Part shown: positions 1 through 8,732 of the stretch, one piece after another | Position numbering within the stretch: position 1 is the first letter of the stretch | Layout: each line of letters starts with the position of its first letter | Assembly (NCBI GenBank): GCA_947503935.1 | Contig: CANNFR010000011.1 | Span: forward strand, 62,001-126,000 | Source: an uncultured Paracoccaceae bacterium | GTDB taxonomy: Bacteria; Pseudomonadota; Alphaproteobacteria; Rhodobacterales; Rhodobacteraceae | Length of the DNA stretch: 64,000 nt | Direction of reading: 5' to 3' | Made by a program: the position numbers and the translations under genes | The notes under the pieces: model-generated | What the model saw: the letters and a program-made list of their open reading frames with translations, nothing else | Told to the model about the DNA's origin: nothing | The model's database searches: none

Positions 1-112
1 GAAGGCGGGCGATATCCTCGCCCTCGAACCAGCGGTGATACTCGGCATAAGGCGCGCGCGGGGTGTCGCCGCTGCCTGTCATCTCATCAAAAAACTCGGG
101 CTTATCTGTCAT
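1..112 (-). CDS. N-terminal fragment, probable circularly permuted type 2 ATP-grasp protein
   Basis: Only the first 37 codons lie in the window; the rest runs off the left edge. The start is the ATG at 112-110. The readable peptide has the blocks FFDEM, RAPYAEY and WFEG. In my recollection an FDEM...RxxYxxYxxW opening is typical of circularly permuted type 2 ATP-grasp proteins (the DUF404/DUF407 group, amide-bond-forming enzymes). The catalytic part is not visible, so the family call rests on this short N-terminal pattern alone. The next gene on this strand, dtd, ends at 242, leaving about 130 bases with no gene that I can see. Confidence 0.45.
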   Translation of the reverse strand, partial: MTDKPEFFDEMTGSGDTPRAPYAEYHRWFEGEDIARL

Positions 113-241
113 ATGTCAGGGGTAGCTGCCTTCCTGTCGCGCGCGAAGTGGGTGTCCGATCCAAGCGCGTCTGGCCTGCCATGACAACCCCTTATGCCCT
201 TTTTCAAGCCATCCGCCCGCAATTTGGGCGATCCTGGTTGG

Positions 242-679
242 CTACCCGTCGATCCAGATCGTCACCGGCCCGTCATTGACCAGCGCGACCTGCATATCGG
301 CTCCGAACCGCCCGGTCTGCACGGAAATGCCCAAGGCGGTTAGCGCTTTGGCGGTATGCTCATAAAGCCGGTTGCCGGTGTCGGGGTCGGCGGCGGCCGA
401 AAATCCGGGCCGATTACCGCGTGAGGTGTCAGCAGCCAGGGTGAACTGGCTGACGATCAAAGCCGCCCCGCCGATGTCCACAAGCGAGCGGTTCATCTTG
501 CCCGCCTCGTCGCGAAAGATGCGCAACTTGGCGATGCGGGCGGCCAGGGCCTCGGCGCGGGCTTCGTCATCGCCTTGCATCGCGCAGACCAGCACCAGAA
601 GGCCCGGCCCGATCTGGCCGACCACGGTACCGTCAACGGTGACCGACGCTTCGCTGACCCGTTGAATCAGCGCCCTCAT
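242..679 (-). CDS. dtd: D-aminoacyl-tRNA deacylase
   Basis: This 145-residue protein hydrolyses D-aminoacyl-tRNA (and glycyl-tRNA-Ala mischarges) in the cytoplasm, recycling tRNA and guarding translation against D-amino acids. The length is that of the whole Dtd family. The N-terminal MRALIQRV strand, the SQFTLAAD motif (residues 77-84), which carries the active-site Gln and Thr, and the C-terminal [10 protein letters not shown] block (135-144) with the cross-subunit GP motif are all intact. Its start codon overlaps the stop of the upstream sugar kinase as ATGA (676-679), so the two are probably translated as a coupled pair. No unusual features. Confidence 0.96.
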   Translation of the reverse strand: MRALIQRVSEASVTVDGTVVGQIGPGLLVLVCAMQGDDEARAEALAARIAKLRIFRDEAGKMNRSLVDIGGAALIVSQFTLAADTSRGNRPGFSAAADPDTGNRLYEHTAKALTALGISVQTGRFGADMQVALVNDGPVTIWIDG

Positions 680-1593
680 AATTCGTGCGCCCAGGGCGGG
701 TTAGCGCCGGCCCGCGACACGGTGATGGCCGCGGCTTTGGTGCCAAGGGTCAGTGCCTCGCGCAAGGTATCCTCATCAAGCGCGCCGATCATATCCTTAC
801 GCAGCGCTTTGGCACACGCCAGGGCGGCCAGGACGCCCGCATTGAACGTATCGCCCGCCCCGACGGTATCGGCCACCTCAACGCGGGTGGCCTCGACAAA
901 AACGTCGTGCTTCGCGGTCAGCGCGCGCGCGCCCTCGGCCCCTTCGGTGATGCAGACCATCTGGGCGCCCATTGCCAGAACCTCGCGAGCGAGCGCGGTG
1001 ATGTCACCGCTACCTAGCAGCCAGCGCAAATCCTCATCCGAAAGCTTGACGATATCCGCGCGCGCGATCATCCGCCCAATACGGGCGCGATAGGCAGCCT
1101 GATGGGTGATGAAGCCGGGCCGGATATTGGGATCGATCATGGTGACCCGCGCCGCCGCCTCGCGCAGCATCAACGCCTCATAGGCCTCGCCACAGGGGTC
1201 GACCACCACGCTGATCCCGCCGAAGAACAACGCCTGCACCTGTTTGGGCAATGTCGGCAGATTGTCGGGCGTCAGCATCCGGCCGGCTGTATTCTCATCG
1301 TAAAAGGCATAACGGGCCTGGCCGTTCTCCAGCGTCACAAAGGCCAAGGTGGTGGGGCGGTCTGACATGTGCGCGAGGTTCTCGACCTTGCTGGCGCCCA
1401 GAGCCTCGGTCAGCATCTGTCCGAAGAGGTCGGTAGACAGGCCGCTGAAGAACCCGGTTTTCGTACCAAGACGCCCCAGCGCTATGGCGGTGTTGAAAAC
1501 CGCCCCGCCCGGATAGGGCGCAAAGGCAGCCTCATCCTTGTCCGAGCGGCGCGGCAACATGTCGATCAGGGCTTCGCCTGCACACAAGATCAT
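676..1593 (-). CDS. PfkB-family carbohydrate kinase (probable fructokinase)
   Basis: This 305-residue cytoplasmic ribokinase-like enzyme transfers the gamma-phosphate of ATP to a sugar. The N-terminal GEALIDML and [15 protein letters not shown] segments (29-43) form the substrate-binding PfkB signature 1. [12 protein letters not shown] (242-253) is signature 2, with Asp248 as catalytic base and the GAGD anion hole. The opening GEALID is typical of fructokinases, but exact sugar specificity cannot be read from sequence. A purine-rich GAGGGGA ribosome-binding site lies about 9 bases upstream of the ATG. It is the first gene of a two-gene unit with dtd; a run of four hairpins lies upstream at 1647-1767. 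Confidence 0.88.
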   Translation of the reverse strand: MILCAGEALIDMLPRRSDKDEAAFAPYPGGAVFNTAIALGRLGTKTGFFSGLSTDLFGQMLTEALGASKVENLAHMSDRPTTLAFVTLENGQARYAFYDENTAGRMLTPDNLPTLPKQVQALFFGGISVVVDPCGEAYEALMLREAAARVTMIDPNIRPGFITHQAAYRARIGRMIARADIVKLSDEDLRWLLGSGDITALAREVLAMGAQMVCITEGAEGARALTAKHDVFVEATRVEVADTVGAGDTFNAGVLAALACAKALRKDMIGALDEDTLREALTLGTKAAAITVSRAGANPPWAHEL

Positions 1594-1646
1594 CTGGATC
1601 GTCCCCTCTGGTCGCCCAAGGCTTAGCCCCGGCTCGGCCCGGGGGC

Positions 1647-1767
1647 AATTCTTCTGCGAAGAATTTGACGAGGCGATCCTTCTGTCGAAGGATCAGATTT
1701 TTCGCAGAAAAATCGTGAAGCGCGTCAGATCAGCAGGCGCGCCACAAGATTTTCGCAGAAAATCTTG
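1647..1767. repeat. Four tandem short perfect hairpins with GCA/TGC-like loops
   Basis: Four perfect inverted repeats follow one another in the gap between the zinc-ribbon gene and the pfkB gene: 1647-1665 (8-bp arms, loop TGC), 1675-1694 (8-bp arms, loop TGTC), 1696-1714 (8-bp arms, loop GCA) and 1745-1767 (10-bp arms, loop GCA). The arms share a TTC...GAA core next to the loop but differ outside it with compensating changes, so it is structure rather than sequence that is kept. They resemble small dispersed palindromic elements of bacterial genomes. They could act as processing or termination structures behind the zinc-ribbon gene's upstream neighbours; no T-tract makes any of them a clear terminator. 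Confidence 0.8.
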
Positions 1768-1781
1768 GCCCCCGTCGCGTT

Positions 1782-2912
1782 CTATTGCATCTCGCTAAAG
1801 TAATACCCCACCCCGATCACGATCATCGCCAGGATCACGGCGAAGGCGATCTTCCAGGGCGACCATGGCCGTTCCCCTTGCACTTCACCGGTTTGGCCGT
1901 TGACGACGAACCTGTAGCTTTTGCCGCGGAACTTATAGGCCGCAAGCCATAGCGGCAGCAGGATGTGCTTGAAGGTCTCGTCCGAGACATCCGTATCAAC
2001 GTGGCTGATCCGCTGCACATCGCCGCCGATATCGCGGCGCACGTCTTCGGCGATGATCCTGTCCATCTCGGCGCGCGCGCGGGTGTGGCCTTCTTCAAGC
2101 TCGACGGTATATCCCTCGGCCCGAAACCCGGCGAGGAAATCGGGGCGATAGGGCTCAAGCGCAGTCAGGTCCCAGGGCTGCAGGCTATCCACATATTTCC
2201 GCGGCAGACTGCGCGAGGCCAGCACGACCACATCGTCGAAATGCCGTGAGACGCGGCCCGAGGCCGGCCGCCAGCGGGTTTTGCGCACGCGCTTTTGCCG
2301 CATCTGGCTTTTGCCGTTCACGTTGACGCGCACGTTTCGTGTCACATAGTAATGGTCGCCCCTTTGCCCGCGATAGCGGCTGCGCGTGTCGGCGTCGAAG
2401 GTCCAGAACGGCGTATAGATGCCCTGCATCCGGCGGCCCTTTCGGGCGTATTCCTGCACCCCGTTCGGTGCGAACCAAAGCCCGCCCAGCCAGCGCGAGA
2501 GGTTGCCGCGGGCAACCTCTTCGGAAACCGCAAACGGCAGCAGACCTTGCGGTTTGATGTGCCGGTGCGTGCCTGTATCGGTGACGACCGGCGTGGCGCA
2601 GAACGGGCATTCGGCGGCATGGATCGATGGCTCAAATTCAACCTGCGCGCCGCAATTGGGGCACGATAGCACCCGTGTTTCCTCGATCAGTTCGGCGGGC
2701 AGGGCGTTCCTGATCGCCGCGCGATAATCGATCTCGGCCATCGCCTCAAGCTTGGCGCGCCCGGCGGGGGCGACCGATTGCGCATGGCCGCAATAATCGC
2801 AGACCAGCTCGGTCGCGCCGGGCGAAAACCGCAGGTCGGCCCCGCATTGCTCGCACGGGTAGCGATGCGTATCGACGGGCGCCGCCGTTTCGGTGCCGTC
2901 CCAATCGGCCAT
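1782..2912 (-). CDS. Double zinc-ribbon membrane-anchored protein (YdjG-like, 'TFIIB-type zinc ribbon')
   Basis: This 376-residue protein begins with two CxxC...CxxC zinc ribbons: C20/C23 with C38/C41, and C84/C87 with C102/C105. A long central domain rich in W, R and aromatic residues follows, and a single hydrophobic helix lies near the C-terminus (about 354-372). Database entries of this kind are often named 'primosomal protein N' or 'superfamily II helicase', but I see no Walker motifs, so that name is misleading. It lies 6 bases downstream of the SPFH gene. The same pairing, zinc ribbon plus SPFH protein, occurs in the Bacillus subtilis ydjF-I operon, where the partners act with PspA at the membrane. 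Function here is inferred from that resemblance. Confidence 0.7.
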   Translation of the reverse strand: MADWDGTETAAPVDTHRYPCEQCGADLRFSPGATELVCDYCGHAQSVAPAGRAKLEAMAEIDYRAAIRNALPAELIEETRVLSCPNCGAQVEFEPSIHAAECPFCATPVVTDTGTHRHIKPQGLLPFAVSEEVARGNLSRWLGGLWFAPNGVQEYARKGRRMQGIYTPFWTFDADTRSRYRGQRGDHYYVTRNVRVNVNGKSQMRQKRVRKTRWRPASGRVSRHFDDVVVLASRSLPRKYVDSLQPWDLTALEPYRPDFLAGFRAEGYTVELEEGHTRARAEMDRIIAEDVRRDIGGDVQRISHVDTDVSDETFKHILLPLWLAAYKFRGKSYRFVVNGQTGEVQGERPWSPWKIAFAVILAMIVIGVGYYFSEMQ

Positions 2913-2918
2913 GGGCGC

Positions 2919-4031
2919 TTATACTCCGGGCGGCGGGGGCGGGGGCATCACGGTAAAGAGGCGGGCCAGATCGGTCACATCTTCGGCCCGCATCCAGCCG
3001 TTCTGGCCCGGCGTCCAGACCATGGTGTCACGCGTCAGGCTGCCATCTCTGGCCATCCGCCCCATCGAGGCGAGCGAGAAGGGGCCCTTGGTCGCCCCGG
3101 CCTCGGCGATGTGCCAGACATGCTCGACCGGCGGGGGAGGCGGCGGTGCGGCCTGCGCCGCGGGGGCTGCCGCGGCGGGGCGCGGACCCCAGGGGCCCTG
3201 GCTTCCCATCAGCACGCCCATGCCTAGCCCCATTCCCGCGCCCATCGCGCCATTGGGGTTGTCGGCCGCATTCGTCATCGCCTCGGCCGCGGAAAACTGT
3301 GTGAACCGGCCCAGATCGCCAACGATCCCCATCGACGTGCGCTTGTCCAGCACCGCCTCTACCGCCTCGGGCAGCGAGATATTCTCGATGTAGAATTCCG
3401 GGATGGTCAGCCCGTAATCGGCGACCGTCGGCGCGATGGCCGAGGTCACCAGCTTGCCCAGATCGGCGGTGTTGGCGGCCATGTCCAGCACCGGAATGCC
3501 CGAGCCCGCCAGCACGCGCGCCACCTCCTGCACCACGATATTGCGGACCTGAAAACTGATCTCGTCCATCGTGAATTCGCCGTCTGTCCCCACGATCTCC
3601 TGCAGGAACTTCGCGGGCTCCGTCACGCGGATCGAATAGGTGCCGAAGGCGCGCAGGCGCACGGGCCCGAATTCGGGGTCGCGCGCGATGATCGGGTTCT
3701 TGGTGCCCCATTTGAGGTCGTTGAACCGGGTGGTGTTGACGAAGTAGATCTCGGACTTGAAGGGCGATTTGAACCCGTGATCCCAATGCTGAAGCGTGGT
3801 CAGGATCGGCAGGTTGTTGGTCTCAAGCATGTAAAGTCCGGGGGTGAAGACATCCGCCAATTGCCCCTCATGCACAAAGACGGCCGCTTGCCCCTCGCGC
3901 ACGGTCAGCTTGGCGCCGTATTTGATCTCGTGGCCCTCACGCTCAAACCGCCAGACCATCGTATCGCGGGTGTCGTCAGTCCAGTGAATAACGTCGATGA
4001 ACTGTCCGCTCAGGAAATCCAGAATACCCAT
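2919..4031 (-). CDS. SPFH/Band 7 protein with C-terminal GYF_2 domain (YdjI-like)
   Basis: This 370-residue protein belongs to the SPFH group often labelled 'virion core protein'. Residues of about 20-250 form the SPFH/Band 7 region, followed by a Gly/Met/Ala/Pro-rich linker with a run of prolines near 298-302. A GYF_2-type domain follows at about 304-362, with the blocks WHIAEAG, KGPFS and DTMVWTPGQNGWMRAED. The last residues are a proline run. There is no clear N-terminal signal or membrane helix, so it is probably a peripheral membrane scaffold. GYF_2 domains bind proline-rich peptides or cap other domains. It is the upstream gene of the zinc-ribbon pair (6-base gap) and the two are presumably one functional unit. 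Confidence 0.85.
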   Translation of the reverse strand: MGILDFLSGQFIDVIHWTDDTRDTMVWRFEREGHEIKYGAKLTVREGQAAVFVHEGQLADVFTPGLYMLETNNLPILTTLQHWDHGFKSPFKSEIYFVNTTRFNDLKWGTKNPIIARDPEFGPVRLRAFGTYSIRVTEPAKFLQEIVGTDGEFTMDEISFQVRNIVVQEVARVLAGSGIPVLDMAANTADLGKLVTSAIAPTVADYGLTIPEFYIENISLPEAVEAVLDKRTSMGIVGDLGRFTQFSAAEAMTNAADNPNGAMGAGMGLGMGVLMGSQGPWGPRPAAAAPAAQAAPPPPPPVEHVWHIAEAGATKGPFSLASMGRMARDGSLTRDTMVWTPGQNGWMRAEDVTDLARLFTVMPPPPPPGV

Positions 4032-4134
4032 GGCTTAAATCGTCCCTCGTCTTGCGCGGCCTTGGGAGGGCCGCCGGTTCCGGTCATTTATAGGGCGATT
4101 GCCCGGTGATCGCCATCGCGGATTGATGGGGGCC

Positions 4135-5619
4135 TCATGACAGAAGCGTCACGGTCAGCACCAGGCCGCCCCCGATCGCCAGGCCGGCTAGGCAGACAAG
4201 CGCGGTCTTGGCCAAGACGTCGCCCTCGCGCCCGACAAGGCCCACCGTGGCGCTGCCCGCGATGATGTTGTGCGGGGCCAGCACATTGCCGATGGCCGCG
4301 CCAAAGCCTTGCGCGGCGACCATGATCACAGGGGGCAGCGACAGCGCCTGCGCGGTACTCAGCTGCAATTCGGTGAACAGGATGTTCGATGCGGTGGCCG
4401 AACCCGTCAGAAACGTGCCAAGCACGCCCAGCCCCGGCGCGATCACAGGCCAGGCCGTGCCGACCTGCGCGGCAGCCTGGGCCAGCGTGGTGATCATGCC
4501 CGCATGCACCATGATCCGCGACAGCGCCAGCATCATAACCAGCGCCAAGGCCACCGGTGCGAGGCGCTTCAGGCCACTGGCCACGGCGCCGCCGAGATGG
4601 GCCGCACGCCCGGTGACCAGCGCGCCCAGGATCAGCCCGGCAAACAGCAACGTGCCGGGGTGATAGAGCGGCTCGAACGTGCCCGAGAACCGCTCCATCA
4701 ACGTCCAGCCGACCTGCACGTCGCGCAGCGGCGCCTGGATCTGCGGCACCAGACGGGTCACCAGCACGAACCCGATGATCATCAGATATGGCGTCAGATC
4801 GGGCAGAAGGGCGCGCATATCGGGTGTCTTGCCCGGCTGCTTCATCCGCAGCACCGCGCCAAACACCACAACCCCCAAAAGCGCGCCGCCGAGGCTGGGC
4901 AATTCGGGGCCGGCGAACCGGGCCAGAACAAGGGCCGGCAAGAAGAAACAGATCAGCGCCAGGCCCGCCCAGCTCAGATCGGATCGCGTCAGCGGCCCGT
5001 CATCGGCCAGCCGGACCATCACCAACAGCAAGAGCGGCCCGGCCGCCGTCAGCAGTACGGCAATCGCGATAGACAGCATCTGGGGGTCGAGCCCGGTCAG
5101 TTCCAGTTGCGCAAGCGTCGGCGTGCCGACCGCGGCGAAGGGCACCGCCGAGACGTGGCCGATCAGCGCCAGAACCACGGCGCGGATCGGCGCGTAGCCG
5201 AGGCCGACCAAAAGCGGTGCCGCCAGAGCGACGGGGGTGCCGAACCCGGCCACGCCTTCGATGAAAAGCGCAAAGAACCAGGCGATCAGGATGGCCTGCA
5301 GGCGGCGATTGTCGGTCAGCCCGCTCAGCGCGTCACGAATGCGACCGATCGCGCCGGTGCGGTTCTGAAATTCGTAAAGGGCCAAGGCGGGCAGGATGAT
5401 CCAGAGGATCGTCGCGGTGGAATGCAACGCCTCGGCCAAGGCGCCGCCGCCCGTCAGAAGGGTGGGGGCCAGCGTCTGGCCCGATGGGCGGAAAATGGTC
5501 AGAGCCAGGGCCAGTGCCACGCCCAGGCCCAGGGCACCCGCCATGGCCGCCGACCGGCGCAGGATGCCCATCATCACCAGGACGGCGATCAGGGGCGTGG
5601 CCGCGAGCAGGGTGGTCAT
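4135..5619 (-). CDS. L-lactate permease family transporter
   Basis: This 494-residue, strongly hydrophobic protein has about 12-14 predicted membrane helices and belongs to the LctP/LldP family, which takes up L-lactate (and glycolate) with protons. Family-like features include the loop FIEGVAGFGTPVALAAPLLVGLG and the C-terminal segment VLAPHNIIAGSATVGLVGREGDVL. It is slightly shorter than the roughly 550-residue E. coli enzyme. It lies 55 bases downstream of the DUF2927 lipoprotein gene and upstream of the SPFH gene. No lactate dehydrogenase is visible nearby, so the substrate is inferred from the family only. Confidence 0.88.
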   Translation of the reverse strand: MTTLLAATPLIAVLVMMGILRRSAAMAGALGLGVALALALTIFRPSGQTLAPTLLTGGGALAEALHSTATILWIILPALALYEFQNRTGAIGRIRDALSGLTDNRRLQAILIAWFFALFIEGVAGFGTPVALAAPLLVGLGYAPIRAVVLALIGHVSAVPFAAVGTPTLAQLELTGLDPQMLSIAIAVLLTAAGPLLLLVMVRLADDGPLTRSDLSWAGLALICFFLPALVLARFAGPELPSLGGALLGVVVFGAVLRMKQPGKTPDMRALLPDLTPYLMIIGFVLVTRLVPQIQAPLRDVQVGWTLMERFSGTFEPLYHPGTLLFAGLILGALVTGRAAHLGGAVASGLKRLAPVALALVMMLALSRIMVHAGMITTLAQAAAQVGTAWPVIAPGLGVLGTFLTGSATASNILFTELQLSTAQALSLPPVIMVAAQGFGAAIGNVLAPHNIIAGSATVGLVGREGDVLAKTALVCLAGLAIGGGLVLTVTLLS

Positions 5620-5674
5620 CGGGCCGGCTCGGCGGCGCGCGATAGCCTTGCCTCAAAGCCAGCGACGTCCATCC

Positions 5675-6625
5675 CTAGCTCTCGCCGCCCACCAACTCGC
5701 CCGCGATCTGGTCGATGATCGGGCGGGCCTCGGCTGAGGTCATGCCGGGCTTCAGGCGTGGATCGTAGAGCATGCGCAGCAATAGCTCGTCATGGGTGGT
5801 CAAAAGGCCGAACTCTTCGTCATCATTGAAGATCGAGGGGCGCGCGGTGGGGCTGTCATTGGCCAGACCCATCGCTTGCGCCAGTTCTTCATGGATGCAC
5901 GACAGACGCAAGGCATCGGGATGCTCGGCGCGGACCACGGCGATGGCGCGGTTATAGGTCGCCGATTGCCCATCCGAGAACGCGAAGACCAGGCAGAACG
6001 TGCTGCGCGGCATGGCGGTGATCGTGGTCACCGCCGTTTCGCTGATGCCAGGAATGATCTGGCGGATCAGGGGCCCCGATGCGCGCCGCTCATCCTCGTT
6101 CAGAAACAGCAGATCGAAATTGGGCGACGCCGCCGTCAGCCGGATCGGAACGCCGGTCAGGCCCGACAGGCGGCGCGTGTAATCGGCCACATCCTGACGG
6201 TCACTCTCGCGCCGGGCCTCGGGAATGCTTTCGCCGAAGGTGACCCGCATGCGGATCGGCCCGTCCCACCGGCGCAGCTTGCTTGCCGAGGTGCGGGCGA
6301 CCAATTGCCCGCCTTCGGCGATGTATTCGTCAAAGAGGGCCACCTTGGTGAAATTCTCGGCCAGATCGCGCGCGGTGAAGGGCGTGTCAGGCCCACCGCC
6401 ATCTGCGCGCAGAAGTCCCTGCGCCAGCAGATCACGTTCAACCCGCGCAAAATGCCCCCGCATGGCCACGCTTTCGGCCGATGGCGGCGTCGGTGTCGGC
6501 GTGACCGGGCGGTCAGGCCGGGGGCGGGGCGTTACGACCGCATCGGTCGAAAACGTTCCCTCGCACCCGGCCAGTGCCACAAGGCCCACCGCACCCACGA
6601 ATGTCTTGAACCCCAGCCCCCGCAT
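5675..6625 (-). CDS. DUF2927 lipoprotein, possible metallopeptidase-like
   Basis: This 316-residue exported lipoprotein has an N-terminal signal ending in the lipobox LAGC (Cys21), then a Pro/Thr-rich spacer to about residue 50. The remainder matches DUF2927 as known from Rhodobacterales. The conserved part contains CIHEELAQAMGLANDS (243-258), where an HE pair, a GL turn and a following ND recall elongated zinc-binding motifs of metallopeptidases, and later THDE (277-280). No catalytic activity is established for the family to my knowledge; the peptidase idea is inference. The gene lies 8 bases downstream of telA, so it is probably co-transcribed with the TelA/XpaC unit. Confidence 0.82.
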   Translation of the reverse strand: MRGLGFKTFVGAVGLVALAGCEGTFSTDAVVTPRPRPDRPVTPTPTPPSAESVAMRGHFARVERDLLAQGLLRADGGGPDTPFTARDLAENFTKVALFDEYIAEGGQLVARTSASKLRRWDGPIRMRVTFGESIPEARRESDRQDVADYTRRLSGLTGVPIRLTAASPNFDLLFLNEDERRASGPLIRQIIPGISETAVTTITAMPRSTFCLVFAFSDGQSATYNRAIAVVRAEHPDALRLSCIHEELAQAMGLANDSPTARPSIFNDDEEFGLLTTHDELLLRMLYDPRLKPGMTSAEARPIIDQIAGELVGGES

Positions 6626-6633
6626 GGGTTCGT

Positions 6634-7833
6634 TTACGCGTCTGGAACAGAGGTGCCGGCATTGGTGCCGGTCTTGCCTCCGCGCGCCTTGGCCGAGGCC
6701 AGCGTTTCCTTCAACTCACGCTCCATCGTCTTGAGGTCCTCTTCGGCCGCGGCGCGCTTGCGCTTGCCTTCATCGGCGATTTGCAGGCTGTCCTCGATCG
6801 TGCCGATCAGTTCGGCATTGGCGGTCTTGACCGCTTCGATATCGAACACGCCGCGCTCCATCTCTTCGCGGACGATCTTGTTGCCTTCGCGCAGGTTCTT
6901 GGCGTTGGCCGTCAGCAATTCGTTGGTCAGATCATTGGCCTCGCGCACAGCCTCGGCCGCCTCGGTGCTGCGCTGGATCGTCACCGCCTGGGCCAACTGT
7001 GTCTCCCACAAGGGCACGGTGTTGACGAGGGTCGAGTTGATCTTGGTGACCAGGCTCTTGTCGTTTTCCTGCACCAGCCGGATCGAGGGCAGCGACTGCA
7101 TTGTCACCTGCCGCGTCAGCTTGAGGTCATGCACACGGCGTTCCAGATCGTCGCGGGCGGCGCGGATGTCGCGCAGCTCTTGCGCCTTCATCACCTGATC
7201 GGCCTCTGGCGCTGCGGCCATCTCGGCCTCCTTGGCGGGGATATCGCGCGCGTCGAGTTCCTTGATCTTCTCCTCACCCGCCGCGATGTAGAGCGCCAGT
7301 TCATCATAGAAAGTCAGCGTCTTGTCGTAGAGCATGTCCAGCGACTTGATGTCTTTCAGCAGCTTGTGCTCATGGCTGAGAAGATTGTCGGTGATCTTGT
7401 CGATCTGATCCTGAACCTTCTCGAACCGCGAGATGAAGTTCGAGAACGGCGCGGCGCGGCCCAAAAGACGCTCCCACCAGCTTTGCTTGCGGCGAACGTC
7501 CAGCTCTGACACCGAAAAGCCGCGGATCGTGCTGACGATGTTGCGCAAGCTGTCACCAGCGGGCCCTACATCCTTGTTGCGGACATCGGCCAGCATTGCC
7601 TGGCTGATCTGCTGCAATTCGGCTTGCGCGCCCGATCCGAAAGACACGATCGATCCGGTATTGCCGATGTCGATCTCGTCCATCCGGCGGCGGATTTCGG
7701 CGGCCACGGGCGCGGGCGCCTGCTCAAGTGGGACGATCTCGGTCGCCGCTTTGGGTTCGGGCAGGATGACGGCTGTCACCTCTTCCACCTCGGCTAGCGC
7801 CCGTTCGGCGCCGCTGCGTACTGTTTCGCTCAT
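6634..7833 (-). CDS. telA: Toxic anion resistance protein, TelA family
   Basis: This 399-residue, mostly helical cytoplasmic protein belongs to the TelA/KlaA family, originally tied to tellurite resistance and later to general envelope and antimicrobial stress. Long heptad-like stretches such as SRFEKVQDQIDKITDNLLSHE and the block VTMQSLPSIRLVQENDKSL are typical of the family core, followed by WETQLAQAV and a charged coiled-coil tail that ends in a Gly/Lys-rich segment. It starts 2 bases after the XpaC-like gene ends, and the pairing XpaC-TelA is a standing association in many genomes. The true substrate or role is unknown. Confidence 0.92.
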   Translation of the reverse strand: MSETVRSGAERALAEVEEVTAVILPEPKAATEIVPLEQAPAPVAAEIRRRMDEIDIGNTGSIVSFGSGAQAELQQISQAMLADVRNKDVGPAGDSLRNIVSTIRGFSVSELDVRRKQSWWERLLGRAAPFSNFISRFEKVQDQIDKITDNLLSHEHKLLKDIKSLDMLYDKTLTFYDELALYIAAGEEKIKELDARDIPAKEAEMAAAPEADQVMKAQELRDIRAARDDLERRVHDLKLTRQVTMQSLPSIRLVQENDKSLVTKINSTLVNTVPLWETQLAQAVTIQRSTEAAEAVREANDLTNELLTANAKNLREGNKIVREEMERGVFDIEAVKTANAELIGTIEDSLQIADEGKRKRAAAEEDLKTMERELKETLASAKARGGKTGTNAGTSVPDA

Positions 7834-7835
7834 TG

Positions 7836-8732
7836 TTACTCCCTCGTACCCGTATCATCGGGGCGAATGCCCTCTCGCTGCAATCTTTCGCGCAGCACGT
7901 CAATTTCTATATCCAGTGCGTTCCGATCGTCGGCCAGCAAGGTTTGCGTCCGCGCGGCGAAATTCGCCTCAAGATCATCCAGCAGCGTTTCGTAATCGGC
8001 CTTGGCCTTTTCGTCGCGCGTGCGGGTCCAGAGGTTGACGAATTGCACCGTCGCATCGCGCGCGCCCTGCAGGTAGACGCCCATGTATCGCCGGGCTGCC
8101 ACCAGATCGCGGGGGTCGGCTTCAACCGTGCGAAACATGGTGCGCGCCGTGGTCTGGAACCGATCGACCCGCGCCTCAAGCGCCCGGTCGCCGGCGTGCA
8201 GGATCGCGTCTTTCATCGCCGCCAGATGCTTCTCGGCCTCGTCCACCGCGCGGGCCACCCGGCCCGATTGATGGCCATCGATCCCCGCCATTCCCTTGTC
8301 GCGGAGCGGATCGGGCCCGAACGCGAAGAGATGCAGGCCGAAGCCAAGGGCGGCGAAAATCAGCGCACCGAGGCCCCCCGTTTCCGGCGAAAGACCGCCG
8401 ATGAAAAGGCCCGCGCCCGTCAGAACGGAGGCGAAGATCTTGCGCGGGATTGCCGGGCGCTTGGCGACATTGCGGGCCTCATAGGCCTCCTGCGCCAAAA
8501 TACCCTCGCGCGTCAGCCAGGCGGCCAGGATCAGCGTGGCGAAGGCCGCGATATCCAGCCCCAAACCCACAGGCCCTTGGCCGAAGGCGGTGAACAGAAA
8601 CGGAAGTGGTGCGAAGAACAGCAGGTTCACGCGACCGCCCGCCCGGGTGCGGCGCTTGCCCTGGAACGCGCCCTGCGGGGTCGCGCCGTCTTTCGGCTGG
8701 GGGCTGTACTTGCCGCCGTAACGCTGGGCCAT
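7836..8732 (-). CDS. XpaC-like membrane protein (5-bromo-4-chloroindolyl phosphate hydrolysis family)
   Basis: This 298-residue protein has a basic N-terminus, about four membrane helices between residues 38 and 135 (two pairs), and a charged helical C-terminal half ending in an Arg/Glu-rich coil. The family name comes from the Bacillus XpaC phenotype on X-phosphate plates and does not prove phosphatase activity. It is encoded immediately upstream of telA with a 2-base gap. Its ATG overlaps the stop of the 27-residue ORF upstream by one base (TGATG at 8734-8730), which suggests translational coupling of the three genes. Confidence 0.85.
   Translation of the reverse strand: MAQRYGGKYSPQPKDGATPQGAFQGKRRTRAGGRVNLLFFAPLPFLFTAFGQGPVGLGLDIAAFATLILAAWLTREGILAQEAYEARNVAKRPAIPRKIFASVLTGAGLFIGGLSPETGGLGALIFAALGFGLHLFAFGPDPLRDKGMAGIDGHQSGRVARAVDEAEKHLAAMKDAILHAGDRALEARVDRFQTTARTMFRTVEADPRDLVAARRYMGVYLQGARDATVQFVNLWTRTRDEKAKADYETLLDDLEANFAARTQTLLADDRNALDIEIDVLRERLQREGIRPDDTGTRE

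Noticed and set aside
1782-2912. Primosomal/helicase label for the zinc-ribbon protein
   Set aside because: No Walker A/B or helicase motif can be seen; only two zinc ribbons and a C-terminal membrane helix.
4270-5718. 482-codon open frame on the plus strand
   Set aside because: It lies antisense to the lactate permease gene and its product is a Gln/Arg/His-rich shadow of GC-rich codons with no ribosome site or family resemblance.
5792-7198. 468-codon open frame on the plus strand
   Set aside because: Antisense to the DUF2927 and TelA genes; composition is that of a shadow frame.
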